Shown one piece after another: positions 1 to 8,582 of a stretch of 64,000 nucleotides of DNA. Positions within the stretch are counted from its first letter, which is position 1; every line of letters begins with the position of its first letter. Both the position numbers and the translations under genes were made by a program. The DNA is from Microbacterium flavum (GTDB lineage: Bacteria > Actinomycetota > Actinomycetes > Actinomycetales > Microbacteriaceae). The stretch covers positions 62,001-126,000 of the forward strand of contig NZ_JAFLHG010000008.1 of the NCBI RefSeq assembly GCF_018717645.1. Direction: 5' to 3'. Below the pieces are notes generated by a model that saw nothing but the letters and a program-made list of their open reading frames with translations, did no database searches and was not told the origin of the DNA.

Positions 1-613
1 CGTCGCCGCGGCGCGAGATGACGGTCGAACTGGGGCCCTCGAGGATGAGTCCGTCGGTGGAGACGAAGACGACGTCATCGGCACCACGGCGGCGCGCCTC
101 CCGGAGCGCCGCCATGTTCACGGCGTAGGACAGCGTCTTGGCGCCCTGCAGCAGCCAGGGCGAGGTCGCCGCGACATCCGAGCGGTATCCGCGGTCGAGA
201 GTCACGACACGGACCGGCGTCGGTCCCCCTTCCGGTCGCGCGGGAGGAAGGAAGCCGAGAAGCCAGCAGGTCGGCGCGCCGTCCCCCGCCTCGTCGCCTC
301 GCGACATGACGTATCTCACCGCCCCGCGGGGATGTGCGGCCAGCCGTTGGGCCACGGTGTCCACGGCCGCCCGCCATCGGTCACGGTCCGGCTCGGGGAG
401 GTCGAGCAGGCGGGCTGAGCGCGCGAACCTGTCGAGGTGAGCCTCCACGGCCTGCGGCCGCCCATGGACGACCACGATCGTCTCGAAGATGCCATCACCG
501 CGGGTCGCCGCCAGGTCCGTCGCGGCGAGGAGCGGCGTCCGTGCCGACACCTCGGTGAGGTCGGCGCCGGCGGTCGCCGACGGGTCGAGAAGGAACAGGG
601 CGACGGGGATCAT
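1..613 (-). CDS. Class IV aminotransferase (aminodeoxychorismate lyase / D-amino acid aminotransferase family), partial
   Basis: The gene runs off the left edge, so only about 204 N-terminal residues are present. The reading frame carries GDGIFET near residue 40, as in the PabC/Dat/IlvE fold, and a KTLSYAVNMAALREARRRGAD block whose Lys is the expected PLP-binding residue. A DGLILEGPSS stretch follows, matching the cofactor-phosphate loop of the family. The ATG at 611-613 has a GGAGA ribosome site 5 bases upstream. It lies 43 bp downstream of the racemase on the same strand, so it may be co-transcribed. Family members are PLP enzymes acting on 4-amino-4-deoxychorismate, D-alanine or branched-chain amino acids. 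The sequence seen does not decide which. It could equally be the old chromosomal pabC that the peptide locus was inserted beside. Confidence 0.8.
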   Translation of the reverse strand, partial: MIPVALFLLDPSATAGADLTEVSARTPLLAATDLAATRGDGIFETIVVVHGRPQAVEAHLDRFARSARLLDLPEPDRDRWRAAVDTVAQRLAAHPRGAVRYVMSRGDEAGDGAPTCWLLGFLPPARPEGGPTPVRVVTLDRGYRSDVAATSPWLLQGAKTLSYAVNMAALREARRRGADDVVFVSTDGLILEGPSSTVISRRGD

Positions 614-656
614 GAGGTCTCCGGAGAAGAGGTCGGGCGGGATCGGGGCCGAGAGC

Positions 657-1781
657 TCAGACGGTCGCGACGTGCGAATCGACGGTCTGGACGGTGTGGG
701 AGCTGATGGCCTCGTCGTCGACCTCGTAGCCGAGGCCGGCGCCCGTGGGCACCTGCACCTGCCCGGCGACCGCCGACACCGGAGGCGAGACGACGTCGCG
801 GGAGTAGTACTTGTCGGATCCGGAGACGTCAGACGGAAGCGTGAATCCAGCGAGCGAGGACAGCGCCACGTTCGCCGCTCGGCCGATTCCGAACTCGTGC
901 ATTCCCCCGCACCAGACGGGGATGCCGTGCGCGCGCGCCAGATCGTGGGCATCCCGGGCCGCTGTCAGACCTCCCATTCGCGACACCTTGATGTTGAGGA
1001 TCCGTCCCGCGTCGATGGCGATCATCGTGCGGAGGTCGTCGACGGTCGTGATGCTCTCGTCGAGACAGACCGGCGTCCGCAACCGCCGTTGCAGGCGCGC
1101 GTGCGCTTCGAAGGCGCGCGGAGCGAAAGGCTGCTCGAGCATGGTGAGGCCCTCTGCGTCCAGCGCACGCATCACGGCGAATGCGTCGTCGGTGTCGGAG
1201 TAGGCGCCATTGGCGTCCACGTGAAGATCCAGATGAGGGTGGGCTGCGCGTACGGCGCGAACCGGGTCGACGTCCCATCCCGGCGCGATCTTCAGCTTCA
1301 CGCGGCGATATCCGGCTGCCATCTGCGCGTCGACCTGCGAGAGCAGCGCGGGGATCGTCGGTTCGATGCCCAATGAGACACCCGCGGTGACGGTCGTGCG
1401 GGTTCCGCCCAGAGCCGAGGAGAGCGACTGGTCGTTCGCGCGGGCGAACAGGTCCCATACCGCGATGGAGTAGCCGGCCTTCGCGAACTCGTGCCCGCGG
1501 ATCTTCGCCCACGTCGCCTCGATCTCGCGCGGGTGGTCCCAGTGCGTTCCGAGCACCGCCGGAGTCAGATACCGAGTGGCGATGAGCATCGCGGTATCCG
1601 TGGTCTCGGGTCCGTAAAAGGGGTCTGCGGGCGACGCGATCTCCCCCCAGCCGGTGCGTCCCGATTCGTCGATCAGCTCGACGATGATGTGCTCCAGAGA
1701 ACTCTTGCGATGGGAACTCGTCTGGAAGCTGTGCACGAGGGGCAGGAGCACTCGGCGCAGGCGGATGCGCTCGACTCTCAT
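657..1781 (-). CDS. Enolase-superfamily racemase of the OSBS/NSAR clade (N-succinylamino acid racemase-like)
   Basis: The 374-residue protein shows the full muconate-lactonizing-type active site: a KLK pair after RRV (catalytic base), VDAN, LEQPF and LDES (three metal ligands) and NIKVSRMGG with the opposite-face Lys. The C-terminal GIGRAANVALSSL and SDVSGSDKYY stretch is typical of o-succinylbenzoate synthase / N-succinylamino acid racemase proteins. The start is the ATG at 1779-1781, overlapping the upstream stop by 4 bp, which implies translational coupling to the SIS protein. No menaquinone genes are nearby. The neighbours are a GNAT and an M20 deacylase, the partners expected for NSAR, so racemisation of N-succinyl (or other N-acyl) amino acids is favoured over OSBS. 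A dipeptide epimerase is an alternative. Confidence 0.85.
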   Translation of the reverse strand: MRVERIRLRRVLLPLVHSFQTSSHRKSSLEHIIVELIDESGRTGWGEIASPADPFYGPETTDTAMLIATRYLTPAVLGTHWDHPREIEATWAKIRGHEFAKAGYSIAVWDLFARANDQSLSSALGGTRTTVTAGVSLGIEPTIPALLSQVDAQMAAGYRRVKLKIAPGWDVDPVRAVRAAHPHLDLHVDANGAYSDTDDAFAVMRALDAEGLTMLEQPFAPRAFEAHARLQRRLRTPVCLDESITTVDDLRTMIAIDAGRILNIKVSRMGGLTAARDAHDLARAHGIPVWCGGMHEFGIGRAANVALSSLAGFTLPSDVSGSDKYYSRDVVSPPVSAVAGQVQVPTGAGLGYEVDDEAISSHTVQTVDSHVATV

Positions 1782-2470
1782 CCGGGAGCTCCGGCGCCGG
1801 TCGATCGATTCTCGACGTGGTAGAGGTCGAGGTCGACCGCCAACTCGTCGCGCATCGCGAGGCGACGCCGCGCGCCCTTCGCGCTCGCCGCGGTCAGCGT
1901 GCCCAGCAAATGACACACGGCGGCGACGGCGGTGGGCGAGTCCGCGGAGGAGGCGGAGTTGGTGTGCACCGGGAGCAGCACGGATGCCACGTCCGCAAGC
2001 GGAGCGTCCTGCGCATCGGTCACGACGATCAGCTCTCCGCCCGCCCTGCTGAACAGCTGTCCGAAGCGGACGGTCTCCTCGCGGTACCGACGCATCGTGA
2101 ATGCCACGAGGACGTCCGACGCGCGGACATCGGTCAGAACGGTGAGATCCGTCAGGCTGCGCCCGTCCACGACGAACACGTTCGAGAGCGTCGTCGCGAG
2201 GTCCGCACCCAGCAGGTCGGCGTAAGCTGCACCCTTCCCCCGCCCCGTGATGTAGCGCCGGCGAGCCCCGAGGATGAGGGCGACCGCGCGCGAGATGTCA
2301 CCGCTCGCTCCCAGTTCGGCGAACGTCAGCGCCAGGGAGCGCGTCTCGGTCTCGATCACCTTGGCCAACAACGCCTCCGCCGAGATGTTCGTGCGAAAGC
2401 GCTCGCCGTATCGGTCCCCGGGCGAGCTGAGCTCGCGGTCGCGGGGATCATCGTGCTCATCGATGGACAT
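1778..2470 (-). CDS. SIS-domain protein, RpiR/MurR-like but without the usual HTH
   Basis: The 230-residue protein resembles the C-terminal sugar isomerase (SIS) half of RpiR-family regulators: YITGRGKGAAYADLLGADL, then DVLVAFTMRRYREETV and GGELIVVTDAQDAPLADVA are the phosphosugar-fold strands and loops. RpiR proteins normally carry an N-terminal HTH of about 75 residues. Here only about 30 polar residues precede the helix starting near AEALLAKV, so no complete DNA-binding domain is visible. Start is the ATG at 2468-2470, sharing one base with the GNAT stop, and its own stop overlaps the racemase start. It may be a sensor working with another protein, an enzyme, or a regulator that lost its HTH. 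The ligand is unknown; SIS proteins such as MurR sense cell-wall sugars. Confidence 0.75.
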   Translation of the reverse strand: MSIDEHDDPRDRELSSPGDRYGERFRTNISAEALLAKVIETETRSLALTFAELGASGDISRAVALILGARRRYITGRGKGAAYADLLGADLATTLSNVFVVDGRSLTDLTVLTDVRASDVLVAFTMRRYREETVRFGQLFSRAGGELIVVTDAQDAPLADVASVLLPVHTNSASSADSPTAVAAVCHLLGTLTAASAKGARRRLAMRDELAVDLDLYHVENRSTGAGAPG

Positions 2471-3234
2471 CAGGACCCCTCTCGGGACATGGGCACGGCC
2501 AGGTAGGCGCTCGTCGAAGCGTCCACGGCGGCGCAACTGACGAGTCTCCGGCCGACCAGCGCGGCCTCCAACCCCGATCGGACCTTCTCATCCTGGCCGG
2601 CAGCACGAGGCGCGCGGGGCTCCGGGACAGCGACCCACACGGCTCCGGCTCCCGCGTCGAGGGCATCGCCGAACCTGCCGGACAGTCCGACCGGTGCCAG
2701 GCGGTGCCGATGGTCGCGGTACGGGTCATCGGCGCCGCTGAGGTCCCAGTCGACGACGAGACGGTCGCTGTCGGGCCGATCGTAGAAGTCGCGCTCGAAC
2801 CGGACGCCGTTCGCCCCCAGTGAGACGAGGTTGAAGTGGGCGTTCCGCGTCAGGAGGGGATCGAACGTCCACCGCATCCGGGTCTGCCCCCACGCCCGCG
2901 CGACCTCGCGCTGCGCGAGCTTCATCTGTCGCCCGATTCCCCTGCCCTGATGGAGCGGATCGACGGCGGCGGCCTGCGAGTAGTGGAAGTGCGCACCGCT
3001 GGCGTCGGTCGCGGCGAATCCGTAGACGAACCCGATCAGGTCCCCGTCAGACGCGTCGAAGGCGCCGATCGTCGATCCGCCATTCTTTCGCAGTGCGGTG
3101 AGGAGGTGCGCGTTGAGCCCGAAGTCGCTGCCGGAGTAGCCGAACACCCGGGTGTAGAGCGCAGCGGCGTCCCGGTAGTCGGCGGCGGCATGCAGAGACT
3201 CCACGCGAAGACCGGCCTGCAGCGGAAAGGGCAC
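2470..3234 (-). CDS. GNAT-family N-acyltransferase (candidate D-amino acid N-succinyltransferase)
   Basis: The 254-residue protein is a GNAT with the acyl-CoA pyrophosphate loop at QGRGIGRQMKLAQREVA and the downstream MRWTFDPLLTRNAHFNL block seen in the subfamily encoded beside NSAR/OSBS racemases. The start is GTG at 3232-3234, with AGGAAA six bases upstream. It is the first gene of the minus-strand operon (GNAT, SIS, racemase, perhaps aminotransferase). In the NSAR pathway described for Geobacillus, a GNAT succinylates a D-amino acid from succinyl-CoA, NSAR epimerises it and an M20 enzyme removes succinate. Its position with an NSAR homologue and an M20 peptidase supports that role, but the acyl group and the amino acid cannot be read from sequence. 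Confidence 0.8.
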   Translation of the reverse strand: MPFPLQAGLRVESLHAAADYRDAAALYTRVFGYSGSDFGLNAHLLTALRKNGGSTIGAFDASDGDLIGFVYGFAATDASGAHFHYSQAAAVDPLHQGRGIGRQMKLAQREVARAWGQTRMRWTFDPLLTRNAHFNLVSLGANGVRFERDFYDRPDSDRLVVDWDLSGADDPYRDHRHRLAPVGLSGRFGDALDAGAGAVWVAVPEPRAPRAAGQDEKVRSGLEAALVGRRLVSCAAVDASTSAYLAVPMSREGS

Positions 3235-3371
3235 GATACGTTTCCTATGATCTCGATTTCATGGTCTTGAGTTGAGAATTTATGTGATCAAACCGGTCCG
3301 CACAAGCGCCAGGTTGCGGCAGATCTGTTTCGTATCTCGACTTTCCGGCCGTCTCCGTGGAAGATGAACGC
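3235..3371. promoter_or_regulatory. Divergent control region between the GNAT and M20 genes
   Basis: This 137-bp stretch is clearly less GC-rich than its flanks (3241-3300). It separates the minus-strand GNAT operon from the plus-strand M20 gene, so it should hold both promoters. I could not assign a convincing paired -35/-10 or a clean palindrome. Confidence 0.5.
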
Positions 3372-4526
3372 ATGCCTGAGAGCGCGGCTGCTTCCGATCA
3401 TGATGCCCCCTTCCGGGTCGCCTGTGAACGGCTCGAGCGGCTCGTCGCTGTGGAGACGCCCTCGCGGGATGCGGCGGCCAGTGCGGAGATCGCGGAGCTT
3501 CTGGCCGGGTGGTGGAACGCTGCAGGTGCCCGGGTCGAGACCGTCGTCACGGATGCCGGTGTCTGTGTCGTCGCCGATGTGGCGGGTGTCGGCGCTCCCG
3601 TGCTGCTGGTCGGGCACTCGGACACGGTGTGGCCGCGCGGCACGCTCCAGGGCGAGGTCCCCTGGGTGCGGGAGGGTGATGTCGTCCGCGGGCCCGGCAC
3701 ATATGACATGAAGAGCGGGCTCGTCACAATGCTGGCTGCGGTCGAGGCCACCCGCGACCTGCCGCGCCGCGCGGTGAGAGTCGTCGTGGTCTGCGATGAG
3801 GAGGTCGGCTCGCCCACCACGACGGATCTTCTGCGGGATGTCTCCCGCGACGTCTCCGCCGTGGTGGGGTTCGAGGCGCCGCATCCGGACGGAGCCTTGA
3901 AAGTCGGGCGACGAGGCAGCACCCGGTTGCAGGTGAGCGTGACCGGGCGCGCCTCACACGCGGCACTGGATCCGCGCGCGGGAGTCTCGGCGATCGACGA
4001 GCTCGTCGATCAACTCCTCGCGATCCGCGACCTGGTGGCCGATCCGTCGCTGCCGTCGCAGGTCCTGTGCAATGTGGGAACCGTTTCCGGCGGCACGCGG
4101 GCGAACGTGGTGTCCGCGTCAGCCTCGGCGGAGATCGGCCTGCGTTTCGAGGACCCGGACACCGAGGCTCTCGTCCTCGACCGTCTCCTTCGCCTCTCCC
4201 CGATCCGCGAGGGGTCGGTGATCGAGGTGGTGTCCCTCAGTCGACGTCCCGCGTGGAGTCCGTCCTCTGCCGACCGCGCTCTGGCGGCGCGCCTGCGAAG
4301 AGCAGCCGAGCGGAACGGCCAGATCCTGGGCGCGCGGCCCGCGGCGGGCGCCGGAGACGCGAATCAGCTCGGTTCATGGGGGATCCCCACCGTCGACGGG
4401 ATGGGGCCGCGAGGTGGCGGCGCCCACGCCGCCAGCGAGCACATCCTGCTCTCCTCCCTCCGCGAACGCATCGCTCTGCTGGCGACCTTCCTCCTGGACG
4501 TCGACGATGATCGGGCAACGATATGA
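3372..4526 (+). CDS. M20-family metallopeptidase / N-acyl-L-amino acid deacylase
   Basis: A 384-residue M20 (ArgE/DapE/CPG2-type) hydrolase. Two-metal ligands are recognisable: GHSDT (His82, Asp84), the GTYDMKSG Asp near 112, CDEEVG (catalytic and metal Glu near 144), the FEAP Glu and GGAHAASEH near the C terminus. The GRASHAALDPRAGV dimerisation-domain motif is also present. A GTG at 3357 would add five residues, but a GGAAGA ribosome site sits correctly before the ATG at 3372. In NSAR operons this family supplies the L-specific desuccinylase, so hydrolysis of N-succinyl-L-amino acid to succinate plus L-amino acid is the favoured role. Carboxypeptidase activity on imported peptides is the alternative. 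It is transcribed divergently from the GNAT-racemase operon and lies 171 bp before the transporter. Confidence 0.85.
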   Translation: MPESAAASDHDAPFRVACERLERLVAVETPSRDAAASAEIAELLAGWWNAAGARVETVVTDAGVCVVADVAGVGAPVLLVGHSDTVWPRGTLQGEVPWVREGDVVRGPGTYDMKSGLVTMLAAVEATRDLPRRAVRVVVVCDEEVGSPTTTDLLRDVSRDVSAVVGFEAPHPDGALKVGRRGSTRLQVSVTGRASHAALDPRAGVSAIDELVDQLLAIRDLVADPSLPSQVLCNVGTVSGGTRANVVSASASAEIGLRFEDPDTEALVLDRLLRLSPIREGSVIEVVSLSRRPAWSPSSADRALAARLRRAAERNGQILGARPAAGAGDANQLGSWGIPTVDGMGPRGGGAHAASEHILLSSLRERIALLATFLLDVDDDRATI

Positions 4527-4697
4527 ATCGAATGATCATGGCTTCAGGGCGCCGCTTCCCGCCCTTGTGCTGTTTCGAGCATGTGAATATTCCAATGATG
4601 CGGAACGTAAAACCTTGTTACCCTCGCCTCCATCATGTTCACTGAAGGCAGTGATCAACGGGGCGGTGCACCGACCGCCCCCGGGAAAGGAACTGGA

Positions 4698-6554
4698 ATG
4701 TCGACTCATCCCCGCGCCGGCCTGCGGCGAGCGTTGACGCTCGCCGTCGCCGCCGCCCTCATCGCGCTGCCCGTCGGCGCTGCGCATGCGGCTCCGTCTG
4801 CCGCAACGGTTCGGCCCGCCGCAGACGCGTCGGCCGACCCCACCTCCACCGCGTCGGCGACGACTCTTCGAATCGCGACGTCAGGGTACGTCGACTCCTT
4901 CAACCCCTTCACCTCCATCTATCTCCTGCCCACGAACCTCATCCGGTACATGTACGAGAACCTCGTGCAGAACGACCAGCAGGACGGCTCGCCCACGAAG
5001 GGGCTCGCCGACAAGTGGGAGACCGAGGACGGCGGCAAGAAATGGACGTACACCCTCCAGGACGGGCTCACGTGGTCCGACGGAGAGCCGATCACTGCGG
5101 CCGACGTCGTCTACACCTATGACCAGATGATGACCGTCCCCGAGCTCAGCGTCGCCAACGGGAACCTCGTGACGAACTTCGACACCGTCACCGCGACCGA
5201 TGACAAGACCGTGGTCATCACCCTCAAGACACCCCAGGCTCCGAATCCGGGCAGCGAGATCCCGATCGTTCCCAAGCACGTGTGGGAGAAGGTCTCCGAT
5301 CCGGCGACCTTCTCGAACGACAGCGATGTGGTCGGCTCCGGCTCGTTCCTACTCGAGGACTACAGCGCGAATCAGTCGATCACGCTGAAGGCCAACCCGG
5401 GGTTCTGGCGTGGTGCTCCGAAGATCGACCGCATCCAGTACATCTACTACACCAACTCGGACGCTCAGGTTCAGGCGCTGCGTGCCGGAGAGGTGGATTT
5501 CGTCACGGGATTGACGGCAACGCAGTTCGACGCGCTGCAGGGCGCGGACGGGATCACCACCCACTCCGGTGAAGGGCGCCGCTACAGCTCCTACGGCCTG
5601 AATGTCGGCATGAAGACGCGCGACGGCACCCCGTTCGGAACCGGCAACCCCGCCCTGACAGAGGTGGAGGTCCGTCAGGCGATCCGCCTCGGCACCGACA
5701 CGAAAGCGCTGCTGAAGAACGTGCTGCAGGATCAGGGCGTGCTCGGTACGTCCTTCATCCCCGCATCCTTCGCGAAATGGACGCTGCCCGCCGACGACCC
5801 CGTCATCATGTCGTACGACCCCGACGCGGCGAAGACGAAGCTCGATGGCGCCGGGTGGAAGGAAGGCTCCGACGGCATCCGTGAGAAAGACGGCAAGCGA
5901 CTGAGCCTGCGTCTGCTGGTGGATGCCGACGACGTCACCGAGCAGTCGGTCGCCGAGTACTTCGTGCCCTGGATGAAGGCCATCGGCATCGAGATCACGG
6001 TCGAATCGACGGACGGCGACACCATCAGCACACGGTCGCTGAAGGGCGACTACGACATCTACTACACCGGATGGTCCGTCAATCCGGACCCCGACTACCA
6101 GCTCGGCATCAACCTGTGCTCGAGCCTCCCCACCGGCACCGACGGTTCGGGCGGCACCACGCAGGACGGCTACTGCGATCCCGAGTTCGACGCGATGTAC
6201 GCCCAGCAGCGCTCCGAGCTCGACGAGGATCAGCGTCAGCAGATCGTGCACGACATGCTGGCGATGAACTACACCGACACCGCTCAGATCGCCTTGTGGT
6301 ACGGCAACAGCCTCGAGGCCTACCGTTCGGACCGGTTCACCGACTTCTCATTGCAGCCCGAGAAGGATGGGATCATCGCCAACCAGGCCGGCTATTGGGG
6401 CTATCTCACCGTCGCCCCGGTCGGGTCGTCATCCAGCGCGGACGCGGGCGTCAACCCGGGTCTCATCGTGCTCGGAGTGGTCGTCGTCCTCGCGATCATC
6501 ATCGCGATCGTGATCGCTCTGGCGCGACGGCGCCGGGCAGGCGATCGAGAGTAG
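4698..6554 (+). CDS. ABC transporter substrate-binding protein, family 5 (oligopeptide type), membrane-anchored
   Basis: The 618-residue protein begins with a Sec signal (Arg-rich start, then LALPVGAAHA-type core and cleavage after AHA) and continues as a family 5 binding protein: LRIATSGYVDSFNPF, the LVQNDQQDGSP region, a WTYTLQDGLTWSDGEPITA block and YDIYYTGWSVNPDPDY. This is the DppA/OppA fold that binds peptides or similar solutes. There is no lipobox Cys. Instead the C terminus has a hydrophobic helix followed by ARRRR, so it appears tethered by a C-terminal transmembrane segment, which is unusual for a Gram-positive binding protein. The ATG at 4698 follows a GGAAAGGAA ribosome site. The 171-bp upstream gap, partly AT-rich, should contain the operon promoter. 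First gene of an eight-gene operon. Confidence 0.9.
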   Translation: MSTHPRAGLRRALTLAVAAALIALPVGAAHAAPSAATVRPAADASADPTSTASATTLRIATSGYVDSFNPFTSIYLLPTNLIRYMYENLVQNDQQDGSPTKGLADKWETEDGGKKWTYTLQDGLTWSDGEPITAADVVYTYDQMMTVPELSVANGNLVTNFDTVTATDDKTVVITLKTPQAPNPGSEIPIVPKHVWEKVSDPATFSNDSDVVGSGSFLLEDYSANQSITLKANPGFWRGAPKIDRIQYIYYTNSDAQVQALRAGEVDFVTGLTATQFDALQGADGITTHSGEGRRYSSYGLNVGMKTRDGTPFGTGNPALTEVEVRQAIRLGTDTKALLKNVLQDQGVLGTSFIPASFAKWTLPADDPVIMSYDPDAAKTKLDGAGWKEGSDGIREKDGKRLSLRLLVDADDVTEQSVAEYFVPWMKAIGIEITVESTDGDTISTRSLKGDYDIYYTGWSVNPDPDYQLGINLCSSLPTGTDGSGGTTQDGYCDPEFDAMYAQQRSELDEDQRQQIVHDMLAMNYTDTAQIALWYGNSLEAYRSDRFTDFSLQPEKDGIIANQAGYWGYLTVAPVGSSSSADAGVNPGLIVLGVVVVLAIIIAIVIALARRRRAGDRE

Positions 6555-6631
6555 CCACACCCACCGCGTGCGCTGCCCGACCGACGTGGGCGGCGCACGC
6601 GGTGCGACTCGAGCAGGACAAGGAGAAACAC

Positions 6632-7666
6632 GTGTCGGCAACAGTTCCCCCGACCGAGGCGGTGATCCTCGAAGAGGCCGGTCCGCGCGCCTCAGCGAGC
6701 AGTGCGCTCGCGTACCTCGGCGCCAAGGTGGGTGGCGCGGCGATCAGCCTCGTCATGGTCATCTTGCTGGGTTTCTTCGCATTCAAGATCCTGCCGGGTG
6801 ACCCCGTCGCGCGTATCGCGCGAGAGCGACAGATGTCACCCGAGCAGATCGCGCAGCTGCGGGAGCAGCTCGGCCTGGACAAGCCGCTTCTGGAGCAGTT
6901 CTGGACCTACCTCGGCAACGTGTTCACCCTCAACTTCGGTGAGAGCTACGTCTACAAGCGCTCGGTGTCCGAGCTCATCGGCGAGTACTTCTGGAACACG
7001 ATCCTCCTCACCGGCACATCCGCGATCATCGCCATCGCCCTCGGTCTCTGGCTCGGCCAGCGTGCCGGTTGGAAACACGGCAGCAGATTCGACAAGGTCA
7101 CCTCGGGGGTCTCGCTCGTGCTGTGGTCGGTTCCGACCTTCTGGTTGGCGCTGATCCTCCTCATGATCTTCGGTGGAACGCTGCATTGGTTCCCCACCGG
7201 GGGAATGAGGTCGCCGGATGCTCCGGACGGCTTCGCGGGCATCCTGGATGTGGTTGCGCACATGGTCCTGCCGGTGATCACCATGGTCGCCGTGGTGTAC
7301 GCGCAGTACGTGATGGTGATGCGCGCCTCGGTCGTGGAAGAGATGAACGCCGACTACATCACCACCGCTCGCGCGAAGGGCCTGCGCGACGACCTCGTCC
7401 GCACCCGGCACGTCGTGCCCAACGCGCTGCTGCCCACCGTGACGCTCGTGTTCATGCACATCGGGGGTCTCATCGCGGGCGCCGTCACCGTCGAAGCGGT
7501 CTTCTCCTGGCCGGGCCTGGGCAAGCTCACCTTCGAGGCGATCAGCGGTCCCGATCTGCCACTGCTGCAAGGCACCTTCGTCGTGTTCTCGGCGATCATC
7601 ATCCTGATGAATCTGATCGCAGACCTCGTGTACAGACAGCTCGACCCGAGAGTGAGGCGCTCATGA
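6632..7666 (+). CDS. ABC peptide transporter permease, DppB/OppB type
   Basis: The 344-residue inner-membrane permease has the usual DppB layout: a long N-terminal helix (AISLVMVILLGFFAFKILPGDP), the GLDKPLLEQFWTYL periplasmic lead, and five further helices. The EAA loop is DYITTARAKGLRDDLVRTRHV, which contacts the ATPase. The GTG at 6632 is preceded by AAGGAG with 6-base spacing. The same frame stays open far upstream over the binding-protein gene, but that part is shadow. It lies 77 bp after the binding protein and its stop overlaps the next permease by 4 bp. It should pair with the DppC-type permease to form the channel. Confidence 0.92.
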   Translation: MSATVPPTEAVILEEAGPRASASSALAYLGAKVGGAAISLVMVILLGFFAFKILPGDPVARIARERQMSPEQIAQLREQLGLDKPLLEQFWTYLGNVFTLNFGESYVYKRSVSELIGEYFWNTILLTGTSAIIAIALGLWLGQRAGWKHGSRFDKVTSGVSLVLWSVPTFWLALILLMIFGGTLHWFPTGGMRSPDAPDGFAGILDVVAHMVLPVITMVAVVYAQYVMVMRASVVEEMNADYITTARAKGLRDDLVRTRHVVPNALLPTVTLVFMHIGGLIAGAVTVEAVFSWPGLGKLTFEAISGPDLPLLQGTFVVFSAIIILMNLIADLVYRQLDPRVRRS

Positions 7667-8580
7667 CATCCGCCGAGATCGCCTCCACCCGCTCGCCGCG
7701 AGCGATGGCCTGGCGTCGTCGCAGCGCCGCTTTCGCGGCATTCTGCCGAGAGTTCGCTCACCAGCGTGCCGGGATGGTCGGATTGGTCTTCCTCGCCGTG
7801 ATCGTCGGGTTGGCACTGCTGGCGCCGGTGCTCGCTCCTTCGTGGATGCTCGATGTGACCCGTGTGATCGACAACCCGCGGTTCGCCCCGCCCTCATGGG
7901 CGCATCCCCTCGGCACAGACCACCAGGGTCGGGAGCTGTGGGTCCGGATGCTGTGGGGAGCGCGCGTCTCGCTCCTGGTCGCCTTCGCGGCGACGGCGAT
8001 GTCGATGATTCTCGGGACCATCGTCGGTCTCGCGGCCGGGCACTTCACCGGCTGGACCGGCGGTCTGCTCATGCGGGTCATCGACTTCTTCCTCGTGCTG
8101 CCGTCGCTGATCCTCGCCATCGTCCTCGCGTCGGTGCTGAGTCGCGGCGTCTGGACGATCGTCATCGCCATCGGCTTGACCTCCTGGGCGGGAACCGCCC
8201 GTGTCGTCCGATCGCAGACGCTCTCGGTCGAGTCTCGCGACTACGTCGAGCGTTCTCGTGTGCTCGGTGCCGGCCACTGGCACATCATCGTCAAGCACCT
8301 GCTGCCCGCCGTGCTCCCGCTGGTGCTGGCGAACACGACGCTGACCGTTGGATCAGCGATCATCTCCGAGTCGACGCTGTCGTTCCTCGGCCTCGGCGAC
8401 ACGACGCAGCAGTCCTGGGGCGCCGTCCTCAAGAATTCCATGGACGTTTCTGCGGCCACCAGCGGGTACTGGTGGTACGTCCTCGTACCCGGAATCGCGA
8501 TCGTGCTCGTGGTGCTCGCGTTCACGCTCGTCGGGCGAGCCGTCGAGACCATCGTCAATCCCACGCTGAGGAGTCGCTGA
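7663..8580 (+). CDS. ABC peptide transporter permease, DppC/OppC type
   Basis: The 305-residue permease has a cytoplasmic N-terminal segment, a first helix (MVGLVFLAVIVGLALLAPVLAP), the DppC-specific HPLGTDHQGRELWVRMLWGARVSL block and an EAA loop near RDYVERSRVLGAGHWHIIVKHLLP. These mark it as the second permease of a dipeptide/oligopeptide importer. The ATG at 7663 overlaps the DppB-type stop (ATGA), and two bases separate its stop from the ATPase start. Translation is probably coupled through the operon. Substrate specificity cannot be inferred from the permease. Confidence 0.92.
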   Translation: MTSAEIASTRSPRAMAWRRRSAAFAAFCREFAHQRAGMVGLVFLAVIVGLALLAPVLAPSWMLDVTRVIDNPRFAPPSWAHPLGTDHQGRELWVRMLWGARVSLLVAFAATAMSMILGTIVGLAAGHFTGWTGGLLMRVIDFFLVLPSLILAIVLASVLSRGVWTIVIAIGLTSWAGTARVVRSQTLSVESRDYVERSRVLGAGHWHIIVKHLLPAVLPLVLANTTLTVGSAIISESTLSFLGLGDTTQQSWGAVLKNSMDVSAATSGYWWYVLVPGIAIVLVVLAFTLVGRAVETIVNPTLRSR

Positions 8581-8582
8581 AG

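Noticed and set aside
657..1781. Menaquinone o-succinylbenzoate synthase (menC)
   Set aside because: The clade is shared, but no menaquinone gene is nearby and the GNAT/M20 context favours racemase activity.
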